DNA of 15,913 nucleotides, from contig CAZBJJ010000048.1 of NCBI GenBank assembly GCA_964492245.1, positions 1-15,913 of the forward strand, given 5' to 3'. The stretch comes from CAZBJJ01 sp964492245 (GTDB lineage Bacteria; Spirochaetota; Spirochaetia; Treponematales; Breznakiellaceae). Under the pieces are notes generated by a model. The model did no database searches. It worked only from the letters and a program-made list of their open reading frames with translations, and was not told the DNA's origin. Both the position numbers and the translations under genes were made by a program. The first letter of the stretch is position 1. Every line of letters begins with the position of its first letter. Of this stretch, positions 1-6,610 are shown in pieces.

Positions 1-70
1 CGGCGAATACCGCTGTTCCAATCAGTGCCATAGCTGTTGCTAGGGCTGCTGTCTTAAGGAATTTTTGCAT
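1..70 (-). CDS. N-terminus of a secreted protein (truncated by window edge)
   Basis: Only the first 23 codons and one base lie inside the window. The reading frame starts at ATG (70-68), preceded by the ribosome binding site AAAGGAG with about seven bases of spacing. It encodes a textbook signal peptide: a short charged start (M-Q-K-F-L-K), a hydrophobic stretch rich in Ala, Leu and Thr, and a probable cleavage site after T-A-V-F-A. The protein is therefore exported. Its function cannot be told from this fragment. The gene diverges from manA and has its own candidate promoter and operator-like palindrome, so it is not part of the transport operon described here. Confidence 0.7.
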   Translation of the reverse strand, partial: MQKFLKTAALATAMALIGTAVFA

Positions 71-153
71 AGCATACTCCTTTAATGCAATGCCACTTTT
101 TGTGGCTGTTTAATACAGGAAAGCCATGGCTTATTGGCCTGGCATCCTTTCTT

Positions 154-177
154 CGTTAATTAACGGCAACGCCGTTA
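154..177. promoter_or_regulatory. Candidate operator: two overlapping palindromes
   Basis: CGTTAATTAACG (154-165) is a perfect 12-bp palindrome. It overlaps a second inverted repeat, TAACGGC-AAC-GCCGTTA (161-177), with perfect 7-bp arms. The pair lies just downstream of the candidate -10 element of the minus-strand gene that starts at 70, about where transcription would begin, which is a typical repressor position. The regulator is unknown and none is encoded in the window. Confidence 0.45.
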
Positions 178-178
178 G

Positions 179-210
179 AATATAATCACCCGCTTTTAAC
201 ATAACGTCAA
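179..210 (-). promoter_or_regulatory. Candidate promoter for the truncated secreted-protein gene
   Basis: On the minus strand TTGACG (210-205) matches the -35 consensus at five of six positions. Two overlapping -10 candidates follow: GATTAT (187-182) at the ideal 17-bp spacing, and the better-matching TATATT (184-179) at a long 20-bp spacing. The predicted start lies inside the palindrome at 161-177, leaving a leader of about 100 bases. The assignment is by eye. Confidence 0.4.
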
Positions 211-226
211 GCAGTTTTTAACAAAT

Positions 227-240
227 TTTCTCGACAAAAT
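227..240. promoter_or_regulatory. Possible shared regulatory motif, copy 1
   Basis: TTTCTCGACAAAAT is close to a palindrome around TCGA and fits the pattern TTTNTCGACAANAT. The same pattern occurs, inverted, at 15864-15877 upstream of the transport operon. Here it lies between the divergent promoters of manA and the truncated gene. Two copies in AT-rich DNA could arise by chance, so this is only a candidate. Confidence 0.2.
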
Positions 241-266
241 GCCAAAATACTGTCATTTTTTACTCT

Positions 267-295
267 TTTACACAGAATTTTACAAAATGTATAAG
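267..295 (+). promoter_or_regulatory. Sigma-70-type promoter of manA
   Basis: TTTACA (267-272) and TATAAG (290-295) each match five of six consensus bases and are separated by exactly 17 bp. Transcription should start near 302, leaving a leader of about 40 bases before the manA ATG. This would make manA an independent unit, not part of an upstream operon. Confidence 0.6.
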
Positions 296-342
296 GTTTT
301 TAGCCAGTTGACTAATAAAATCCCTCCTCTTACCTTATAGAA

Positions 343-1506
343 ATGCAAGAAATCAGCCTTTTAGATAACCCTGTTAAAAACTACGACTGGGGTTCCCCAG
401 TATGGATTCCCCAGCTTTTGGACCGCAAACCCAATGGCAGGCCCCAGGCCGAGCTTTGGATGGGCTGTCATATTCAATCTCCCTCTAAAATAAAGGGCAG
501 GGAATTAAACAAAATGCTTTCGCAAAGGCCAAGCGAGCTCTTGGGCAATGGCGAAGACGAGCTGCCCTTCTTATTTAAGGTATTGGCCGCCGCAAAGCCC
601 CTATCCTTACAGATACACCCAAATCTAGAGCAGGCCCAAAGGGGCTGGCAGCGGGAAAACCTAGCTGGCCTTCCCCTCGATGCAGCGACAAGAAATTATC
701 GGGATGCCAACCACAAGCCAGAAATACTCTGCGCCCTGGGCCCCTTTCGCGCAATGGCGGGCTTTAGGGCTGTAGACGAAATTCTACATATCTTGGATAC
801 CGCCAAACTACCAGCCCTCCAGCCCACGGTACAGGCAATGCGAGAGGCGAGCGAGGCTGGGGCCCTTAAAATTTTTTTACAAAATATTTTCGCCCTTAAT
901 AGCGCCGAGCTTTTGTCCCAGCTGGATATGGGCCTGGAAAGGCTCTCGCCGAGCTATGCCGACATTGCTGCGCTTATTCGGCATTTACAGGCCAACTACC
1001 CTGGCGACATTGGGCTCTTGGCCCCTATGTATTTAAATATACTGCATCTACAGGCGGGCCAGGCCATCTACCTGCCCGCGGGAATTCTGCACAGCTATGT
1101 AGAGGGTTTAGGGGTAGAATTGATGGCCAATAGCGACAATGTTATACGTGGGGGGCTAACGTCCAAACATATCGATGTAGAGGAACTTTTTTCGGTAATA
1201 CACTGGGAGCATTTTTCGCCCATACTTCTCGATGCCAAAGAGGAGGCCCTGTACAGCTTCCCAACCCCCAGCAGGGAGTTCTGCTTGGAGCGCGCGGTAC
1301 TAAGGCCCCAAAGGCCACTGCGCCTGCCCGCCCGGGGGGCTAGAATTCTTCTGTCGGTCGAGGGCTCTGTACATATAGCTTCTAAAAACGAAAATGTCGC
1401 ATTGGCCAAGGGGCAGAGCGCCTTTGTAAGCGCCCTAGCTGGCGATATAGAGCTTTCGGGTTCTGGCACCCTCTTTAGTGCCCGCAGTGGGAGGCCCGGC
1501 GCATAA
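343..1506 (+). CDS. manA: Mannose-6-phosphate isomerase, type I (cupin, zinc-dependent)
   Basis: This cytoplasmic enzyme interconverts mannose 6-phosphate and fructose 6-phosphate, joining mannose use to glycolysis and to GDP-mannose synthesis. The 387-aa protein has the full type I pattern: N-terminal VKNYDWGS (11-18), the zinc-binding LQIHP motif (Gln90, His92), NHKPE with Glu127, the second-cupin ligand YLPAGILH (His250), and the signature NVIRGGLTSKHID (266-278) carrying the catalytic Arg269. Length is normal for the family (E. coli ManA is about 390 aa). The start is fixed by the conserved N-terminus, but no clear ribosome binding site precedes it; the bases upstream are pyrimidine-rich (CCCTCCTC). 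It has its own promoter at 267-295. Its last 32 bp overlap, tail to tail, the end of the epimerase gene, so operon read-through would produce antisense RNA to manA. Placement beside an epimerase and sugar importers suggests a mannose-containing substrate. Confidence 0.93.
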   Translation: MQEISLLDNPVKNYDWGSPVWIPQLLDRKPNGRPQAELWMGCHIQSPSKIKGRELNKMLSQRPSELLGNGEDELPFLFKVLAAAKPLSLQIHPNLEQAQRGWQRENLAGLPLDAATRNYRDANHKPEILCALGPFRAMAGFRAVDEILHILDTAKLPALQPTVQAMREASEAGALKIFLQNIFALNSAELLSQLDMGLERLSPSYADIAALIRHLQANYPGDIGLLAPMYLNILHLQAGQAIYLPAGILHSYVEGLGVELMANSDNVIRGGLTSKHIDVEELFSVIHWEHFSPILLDAKEEALYSFPTPSREFCLERAVLRPQRPLRLPARGARILLSVEGSVHIASKNENVALAKGQSAFVSALAGDIELSGSGTLFSARSGRPGA

Positions 1507-2767
1507 GCTCTAAGCAGGCGCGCCCATTGTGGTAGGCGGTTTTCCAGTTCCCCCCCTTGTATACCCTGGAGACGGGCACACCCTGGCGGTCGACGGTCGA
1601 AAACCACTCGCCCTGTTCCCGGTCTTTTTGATATTTTTCCACCCAATCTCGAAGGGCATAGACTGCCTGTAAGTATTTTTTTTCGCCACTGGCCTGCCAG
1701 GCATTAAAAAAGCCCACCATTGCCTCGGCCTGGCACCACCATATGCGGTTTGTATCCCGCTGGCCCGCGGTAAATTCGTTGTCATAACCACCGCTCTCTA
1801 TATCAAAGCCCTCTTCGTAGGCTGTTTTGGCAATGGCCAAGACCTTTGGCAAATATGTTTCGCGTATTCCCCTATAGGCAGGCTGTTTGCCAAGTTCTTC
1901 CAGCGCCTCGTCTAAGAGCCAGCTGGCTTCTATATCGTGGCCATAGGAAATAATATCCCTTCCCAGGACCTTCCAATCGGTATCAAAAAATAAATCTAGG
2001 TGATTATCGCCAGCCAAAATATGCTGGACAGTGACATCAATTAAATTTTTAAGAGAGCGGGCAATATTTTGCACATTGCTATCTGCCCCAGCCTGGCCCC
2101 TTTTTTGGGCCTGAACCTCCAAGCGCAGCAAATTGGTCCAGGCCTCCATTACATGCAAATTCGTATTCATCGATTTTTGGCAATTCATATCGTTGGCAGA
2201 AAGCTTTAAATTCTCTGTCGCTTCCCAATTCTGGGCTCTGGCCTCCATATAGCCACCATTTCTGGTATCGAGGGCATTGGCCTCCACAAGATTATATATA
2301 TTGATAGCTTGCTCGCGAACAATGTCAATTTTAGGCGAAAATTCAAAATTATTGTTTTTTAACAGTGCCAGGGCATATTCGCTTAAGCCATACACGGCAA
2401 AGGCCTGCCCATATATCTGTTTTTTTTGTATGTGGGGCCTGCCATTTTGCAATACAGCCCAAAAAACGCCCCCATACTGCGGGTCAATAAACGCATTCTT
2501 TAAATAGCTATAGGCGTATTCGGCAAATGCCAGATATTCTGGGGCAGCGAGCTGGAAAGCTGCTGCTGAATGCGCCCAAAGAAAACGGGATACCATAACA
2601 ATTGAGCGGGGCTCACTCGGCCTTCCCCGACCTAAATTATCTATAAAGCCGTAAAAGCCCCCCGAGGCCTCGTCCTTGGCATGTTTTTCCCACCAAGGCA
2701 GAATGTTTTCTTTCAATTCTCTTTCCGCCCAGTGGGCCAACTGGCCAATTCCGTCTTCAATCTCCAT
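1475..2767 (-). CDS. Cellobiose 2-epimerase-like enzyme (AGE family)
   Basis: This is an (alpha/alpha)6-barrel epimerase of the N-acylglucosamine 2-epimerase superfamily. Cellobiose 2-epimerases convert the reducing-end glucose of beta-1,4-disaccharides to mannose and the reverse, for example mannobiose to mannosyl-glucose, in the cytoplasm. The family hallmarks are present in the 430-aa protein: SRFLW with Arg61, NTNLHVMEAW with His205, YGHDIEASWLL with His277, WWCQAEAMVGFFNAW (343-357), and AYHNGRACLE with His413. The three histidines correspond to the catalytic and binding histidines of characterised cellobiose 2-epimerases. YGHDIEASW favours this group over GlcNAc 2-epimerases or mannose isomerases. 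ATG 2767 has a good site (GAGGTGG, four bases of spacing). There is no signal peptide. It is the last gene of the operon, 144 bp after the 570-aa binding protein and behind a hairpin-rich repeat. The short C-terminal tail is the part overlapping manA. Exact substrate is not shown. Confidence 0.85.
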   Translation of the reverse strand: MEIEDGIGQLAHWAERELKENILPWWEKHAKDEASGGFYGFIDNLGRGRPSEPRSIVMVSRFLWAHSAAAFQLAAPEYLAFAEYAYSYLKNAFIDPQYGGVFWAVLQNGRPHIQKKQIYGQAFAVYGLSEYALALLKNNNFEFSPKIDIVREQAINIYNLVEANALDTRNGGYMEARAQNWEATENLKLSANDMNCQKSMNTNLHVMEAWTNLLRLEVQAQKRGQAGADSNVQNIARSLKNLIDVTVQHILAGDNHLDLFFDTDWKVLGRDIISYGHDIEASWLLDEALEELGKQPAYRGIRETYLPKVLAIAKTAYEEGFDIESGGYDNEFTAGQRDTNRIWWCQAEAMVGFFNAWQASGEKKYLQAVYALRDWVEKYQKDREQGEWFSTVDRQGVPVSRVYKGGNWKTAYHNGRACLELMRRASHCGH

Positions 2768-2782
2768 AAAACCACCTCAAAC

Positions 2783-2899
2783 AGGCAGAATTGTTGCTCC
2801 GCAACAATTCTGCCAAACCAAATTTAGTTGCGAAGCCGTTTATGTAGGCAGAATTGTTGCTCCGCAACAATTCTGCCAAACCAAATTTAGTTGCGAAGC
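2783..2899. repeat. Tandem 54-bp direct repeat built from hairpins
   Basis: Two identical 54-bp copies (2783-2836 and 2846-2899) are separated by 9 bp. Each opens with an inverted repeat with 14-bp perfect arms, GGCAGAATTGTTGC and its complement, around a 3-base loop (2784-2814 and 2847-2877). Each ends with AACCAAATTTAGTTGC-GAA-GC, the left arm of a second inverted repeat that is complete only after copy 2. The block fills most of the 144-bp gap between the binding-protein stop codon and the epimerase; the last stem ends six bases before the epimerase ribosome binding site. It resembles a REP/BIME-type dispersed intergenic element. In mRNA the hairpins could protect the upstream message or reduce epimerase expression. 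Confidence 0.85.
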
Positions 2900-2913
2900 A
2901 ACTAAATTTGGTT
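2879..2913. repeat. 16-bp-arm inverted repeat over the binding-protein stop codon
   Basis: AACCAAATTTAGTTGC and its exact complement flank the 3-base loop GAA (minus strand TTC). The outer arm covers two bases of the TAA stop codon (2914-2912) of the 570-aa binding protein, so the stem forms directly at the end of that reading frame. No T-run follows on the minus strand, so it is not a standard intrinsic terminator. An RNA-stability or expression-tuning role is more likely. Its inner core GTTGC-NNN-GCAAC is shared with the neighbouring repeats. Confidence 0.8.
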
Positions 2914-4624
2914 AACGCTCCGTAATCTCGATATTGTCGATGACAAAATCCGAGGCAAAATGCCCAACAAATTTAATAGGGATTTTGCCATTGGTGTTGA
3001 TATTCCGCACAACCGTCGAAACCTTGTAGACCTTGTTCGCCTCTTCCAGCTTTTGGCTGGTATAGCCAAATTTATTCAATTGATCTTTGAAAATTTCAAA
3101 AGCTACCTCGGTATCGGCACTCTTCGGCGTGCTTAAAAGCTTTACGTCGAAAGAAACTCGGTAATCGCGCCATCCAACAACGCCAAGGACATCTGGATTG
3201 GTAATAACCGCATCGATCCATTCGCCATCGACATCGCTATCTAATTGCACCAATAAAGATTTCCCCTTTATGGCCTGCTTCCCCGAGACAATTGAAAGCT
3301 TAACACTCTTGTACTCGCCATCTCCACCCACTTTAAAGCCATCCAACTTGGTCTTTTCAAAATCAATCTTGATGGGCTTAAAGGGCAGGCGCACGGGTTT
3401 TTCGCCCGGCTTATTGGCCTCGGCCAAGAGCAACTCCGCCTGCGACTGCCAACCAGCAATTGCCTGAGAAGGCGAATCCCCCGTCCAAACAATTTCGCCC
3501 AGCATCGGATCTATCATAGTATCTAAAGCACTGGCCAAGGGCCCAAAATAACTGCGCTTTTTGTCCATTTCTCGGGTAACGGGAAACACTTCCTGTGGCC
3601 AAGCTCGGCGACCTTGTAAGTCGTCCTTATACCAGGTTTCCAGACAGATATCGATAAACTGACCGGCAAATTTTTGTTTTGTCGATCCATTGCCAATGCC
3701 GTAGCCATCCGTTTCGTAAATATGAACGGAGTCTTTAACACCGGGGCCCCTGGGTAGGGGGGCATAGGCCAACTCGTCCCTGGTTTGCGTTATAAGAGTG
3801 GCAGGAAAATATTGTCTTTCCATAGACATAACAACTGTTCGCCGGGGCACACCGGTGGCAATAATGCTGTTGTCCTGCATGTACCAGCCCTCTTTTTTTG
3901 CATCGGCTAAAAACTGCAGGGCTTCCATAAAGCGGGGGTCTTCGAAATTGAGCTTTTGGTTCCCATCTTTTTGATTGATCGCAAAGGAGGAGCCATTCAT
4001 ATATACAAAGCCCCTCGTCCACCAGTTGCCAAAGCCCCAGCGGTCAATTTTACCACTGCCAGAGGTGTCCTTGGTAAGCTTCATAGCCAATTCGCGTAGC
4101 TTGGCCCAGGTCCACTCGCCACGTTCGTACAGGGCCAGCGGTTGGTCTTTTAGGGCAATGCCCTCCTCTTCCATCAGGCTTTTATTGTAAATAATAATCC
4201 AAGGGTGGTTAGAGGTCTCGTGCGATGCCAAATAATATTTGCCCCCGTACTTAAAAGCGGCATCCATACCCGTCTTATTTATGTAGGGCTTAGTAAGGTC
4301 GACATAGCCATCAACTGGCTGTACATAGCCCTTGGTGTAAAAACGCGGAAAATCTGCATCGCGACCAAAGACAACGTCGATTGGCTCGCCGGCTGCAAGG
4401 CTGCTTAAAATTTTAGACTGCCAGTTACCCCAGTCGGAAATAATATACTTTACCTTTCCGCCTGTCTTTTTTGTGTACTCGGTACCCGCTCTAACCATTT
4501 GGTCATCTTTGTTTCGGGGGTTAACTGCAGGCCTGAATACAGAAATATCTGCATTCTGCGCAAAGCTTATCCCCGACACAAAGACAGCGAGCATAAGAGC
4601 TATCAATTTCCTTTCTCGTGTCAT
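2912..4624 (-). CDS. ABC sugar-binding protein (family 1) with extra C-terminal beta domain
   Basis: This exported solute-binding protein delivers an oligosaccharide to the MalF/MalG-type permeases encoded just upstream. A signal peptide spans residues 1-23 (hydrophobic core LIALMLAVFVSGIS, cleavage after SFA) with no lipobox cysteine, so the mature protein is probably a free periplasmic protein. Residues about 28-405 look like a family 1 binding fold: IISDWGNWQSKILSSLAAGE (61-80) followed by D-V-V-F-G-R-D, IIIYNKSLMEEEGI (143-156), and the aromatic-rich RWGFGNWWTRGF (195-206), probably ligand-contacting. Residues about 415-570, ending FASDFVIDNIEITER, read as a jelly-roll, carbohydrate-binding-like domain not found in ordinary 400-450-aa members. 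ATG 4624 has a strong site (AGGAGGAG). The gene is 75 bp after the permease gene, looser than the rest of the operon. Confidence 0.82.
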   Translation of the reverse strand: MTRERKLIALMLAVFVSGISFAQNADISVFRPAVNPRNKDDQMVRAGTEYTKKTGGKVKYIISDWGNWQSKILSSLAAGEPIDVVFGRDADFPRFYTKGYVQPVDGYVDLTKPYINKTGMDAAFKYGGKYYLASHETSNHPWIIIYNKSLMEEEGIALKDQPLALYERGEWTWAKLRELAMKLTKDTSGSGKIDRWGFGNWWTRGFVYMNGSSFAINQKDGNQKLNFEDPRFMEALQFLADAKKEGWYMQDNSIIATGVPRRTVVMSMERQYFPATLITQTRDELAYAPLPRGPGVKDSVHIYETDGYGIGNGSTKQKFAGQFIDICLETWYKDDLQGRRAWPQEVFPVTREMDKKRSYFGPLASALDTMIDPMLGEIVWTGDSPSQAIAGWQSQAELLLAEANKPGEKPVRLPFKPIKIDFEKTKLDGFKVGGDGEYKSVKLSIVSGKQAIKGKSLLVQLDSDVDGEWIDAVITNPDVLGVVGWRDYRVSFDVKLLSTPKSADTEVAFEIFKDQLNKFGYTSQKLEEANKVYKVSTVVRNINTNGKIPIKFVGHFASDFVIDNIEITER

Positions 4625-4699
4625 ACAACTCCTCCTACTTGTTGCGAACAGGCCCAGCCCACTTCGCCATCATTTTATAAGCACATCGACGATGCGCCT

Positions 4700-5695
4700 T
4701 TAACCCACTATACCACTTCTGGTAATGCTTTCGGTAAAATATCGCTGCGCAAAAATGTATAAAAGCAAGACCGGTGCCACCACAATAAAACAAGCTGCCT
4801 CTAGAATAGCCGACTGCGCCATTGCCATGTCTTCGGGCCGAATATTTTGGGTAAGCACACTCAAACGCTCCTGCAAAAGAGTAACCTGCACCGAGAGCGG
4901 AAAATCTTCGGAAAAAAACATAACCGACTGATAATAGTCGTTCCAGTGCCAGACTATAGAAAACAGGGTGATAACAATGACAATACTGCCCACATTTGGC
5001 AGCATTATTTTAAAAAAAGTCTTAAAGGGGCCGCAGCCATCGACAAGGGCCGCTTCTTCCAGTTCTATGGGCATTCCTCTAAAAAACTGGCGGGCCATAA
5101 AAATATACAGGCCAGAGCGTATGCCAATGCCCGTTGCAGACATCAGCCAAAATGGCCAGTTCGTGTTTAAAATGCGCACTGTGGGGTCTGAACCCATATA
5201 CAGTCCCAAAAACTTACTTATCCCAAAGAAATCAAAATATCTAAAATTGACATACAAGGGGATGATATAGGTTTGAACGGGCACAATAATGGTGAACATA
5301 AGCAGGGAAAAAAGAATTTCTTTTTCCTTAAATTTAAAGCGTGCAAAGCCGTAGCCCACAAAGAGGCAGACAAAGACCTGTATGGCCACCGAGGGCACGA
5401 GCATGGAGACAGTCTTCCAAATTGATGGCAAAAAGCCAATAACCTGGTTGGCAAATTTAAAATTCTGAATGGTAAGATGCTTGGGAATCCAAATAACGGT
5501 GGGATCGAGGCGGTCGGCATAGTCGCTAAAGGCGTTGGAGGCCAAAAACATTACCGGATACAAGAGAATATAGGTCATGCCAATAAGAAAAATAAACCTA
5601 AAGAGAAGGGAAATTATATGCAGGGTTTTATCGGCCAAGGTTTTTGGCTGGACCTTTAGCGACTTCCCAATAAAAAACTTACGTAAACGTATCAT
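4700..5695 (-). CDS. Sugar ABC permease, MalG-type (second pair)
   Basis: This is an inner-membrane subunit of a CUT1-type importer (BPD_transp_1 fold) and pairs with the MalF-type protein encoded directly upstream. The 331-aa protein has about six hydrophobic segments, near residues 26-54, 98-118, 127-148, 180-200, 236-250 and 296-316. The ATPase-docking EAA loop is clear: ELEEAALVDGCGPFKTFFKI followed by M-L-P (211-233), keeping the conserved Gly and Leu-Pro. The C-terminus (TESITRSGIVG) is typical of MalG partners. The 25-residue N-terminal extension is basic and cytoplasmic. The gap to the preceding stop is 6 bp. The ribosome binding site is weak (GGTGGGG at the preceding gene's end), so translation probably depends on coupling. 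The specific sugar cannot be told. Confidence 0.9.
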   Translation of the reverse strand: MIRLRKFFIGKSLKVQPKTLADKTLHIISLLFRFIFLIGMTYILLYPVMFLASNAFSDYADRLDPTVIWIPKHLTIQNFKFANQVIGFLPSIWKTVSMLVPSVAIQVFVCLFVGYGFARFKFKEKEILFSLLMFTIIVPVQTYIIPLYVNFRYFDFFGISKFLGLYMGSDPTVRILNTNWPFWLMSATGIGIRSGLYIFMARQFFRGMPIELEEAALVDGCGPFKTFFKIMLPNVGSIVIVITLFSIVWHWNDYYQSVMFFSEDFPLSVQVTLLQERLSVLTQNIRPEDMAMAQSAILEAACFIVVAPVLLLYIFAQRYFTESITRSGIVG

Positions 5696-5701
5696 TATGT
5701 A

Positions 5702-6610
5702 TTACCCCACCACATAGAATGCGCGTTTTGCTATAAGCCTGTTGACAAAGAGAATTATCAGCATAACCGCAATAAAGTATATAAAAGAAATGGTTGTAGA
5801 ATATTCAAATTTACCAAGACTTGAGTTTTCTACAATCATCCGCATTATTGTATTTGAATAATCGGTAAAATAATCAATAATCGAATATAAAATGGCCAGA
5901 ACGAAGGTGGGCGATATCATTACAAAGGTAATTTTCCAGAACTTTTCCCAGCCGGTGGCCCCCTCTATATCGGCAGCCTCGTACATGCTTTCGGGAATGC
6001 TGTGAAGCGCAGAAAGCAGCAGCAATATTTGCACACCACATTTCCAGGTTAGGTCCAGCAATTGGCTTATAACATTGGTAATAAAGTTGACTATTGGCAA
6101 GCGCAGGCCGGCATCGACCAGCATGCTGGTAATACCGCCGGTCTGAAACAGAAAGGAGGCCTCGCCCGAAGCGGTGGAAAGGACATTTTCTTTTAAAATG
6201 GTTATAACTACGCCCGAAGATATTATTACCGGCAAAAAGAATATTGCCCGCATAAGCCCACGGCCCTTAAAGTCGGCCTTGAGTATAGTGGCAATAAAAA
6301 GGCTAAAAAATACAATTATGGGCACTTGGTAGATAATTTCACCTAAGGATTCGACAATACTTCGGGTAAATTTTTCGTCTTTTGCAAAGGCATAGATATA
6401 ATTGTCCAGGCCCGCCCAGTTAAGGCGCAGGCCATCGGCCCCCAACTCGATGGTGTTCAGGGTGTACCAAAACGAAGACAAGAGGGGAATGGCAAAGAAA
6501 TATACAAAGCCAATGAACCAGGGAAGTATAAATAGCCTGCCCCAGTTGGCCCTGCGTTTTTCTAAACTTTTATATTCCTTTTTCTTTAATAATTGCGTTT
6601 GGTGGATCAT
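5702..6610 (-). CDS. Sugar ABC permease, MalF-type (second pair)
   Basis: This CUT1-type inner-membrane subunit has 302 aa, with hydrophobic segments near residues 24-50, 88-110, 120-140, 175-203, 228-250 and 270-293. The EAA loop is MYEAADIEGATGWEKFWKIT (209-228), with the conserved Gly and a degenerate end, S-P in place of the usual L-P (233-234). The start chosen is ATG 6610: it has a strong site (AAGGAGAG, seven bases of spacing) and its ATGA overlaps the stop codon of the DUF5696-like gene. An in-frame start 33 codons earlier would lie inside that gene and add a basic, non-membrane stretch, so it is rejected. The protein pairs with the MalG-type subunit encoded 6 bp downstream. Translational coupling to the DUF5696-like protein suggests that they are made together. 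Confidence 0.9.
   Translation of the reverse strand: MIHQTQLLKKKEYKSLEKRRANWGRLFILPWFIGFVYFFAIPLLSSFWYTLNTIELGADGLRLNWAGLDNYIYAFAKDEKFTRSIVESLGEIIYQVPIIVFFSLFIATILKADFKGRGLMRAIFFLPVIISSGVVITILKENVLSTASGEASFLFQTGGITSMLVDAGLRLPIVNFITNVISQLLDLTWKCGVQILLLLSALHSIPESMYEAADIEGATGWEKFWKITFVMISPTFVLAILYSIIDYFTDYSNTIMRMIVENSSLGKFEYSTTISFIYFIAVMLIILFVNRLIAKRAFYVVG

Noticed and set aside
285..336. Perfect ribosome-binding-like GAGGAGGG on the minus strand, just upstream of manA
   Set aside because: No ATG, GTG or TTG follows at a suitable distance; the nearest frame starts at ATT and stops after 13 codons. It is simply the complement of the pyrimidine-rich manA leader.
1095..1646. Minus-strand open frame of 183 codons across the manA 3' end
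   Set aside because: It is antisense to the well-conserved second cupin of manA and out of frame with the epimerase; its residues are low-complexity and match no fold I recognise.
2676..2915. Plus-strand open frame running through the 54-bp repeats with a repeated peptide
   Set aside because: The repeat offset is 63 bp, a multiple of three, so any frame open in one copy stays open in the next. It begins inside the epimerase gene on the other strand and has no ribosome binding site or family resemblance.
4674..4679. TATAAA on the minus strand in the 75-bp gap before the 570-aa binding-protein gene
   Set aside because: It could be a -10 element of an internal promoter, but no -35 element better than three of six matches lies at 16-19 bp, so no promoter is called.
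4681..4697. Weak inverted repeat just after the second MalG-type gene
   Set aside because: The arms are short and mismatched, and no T-run follows, so it is not a terminator.
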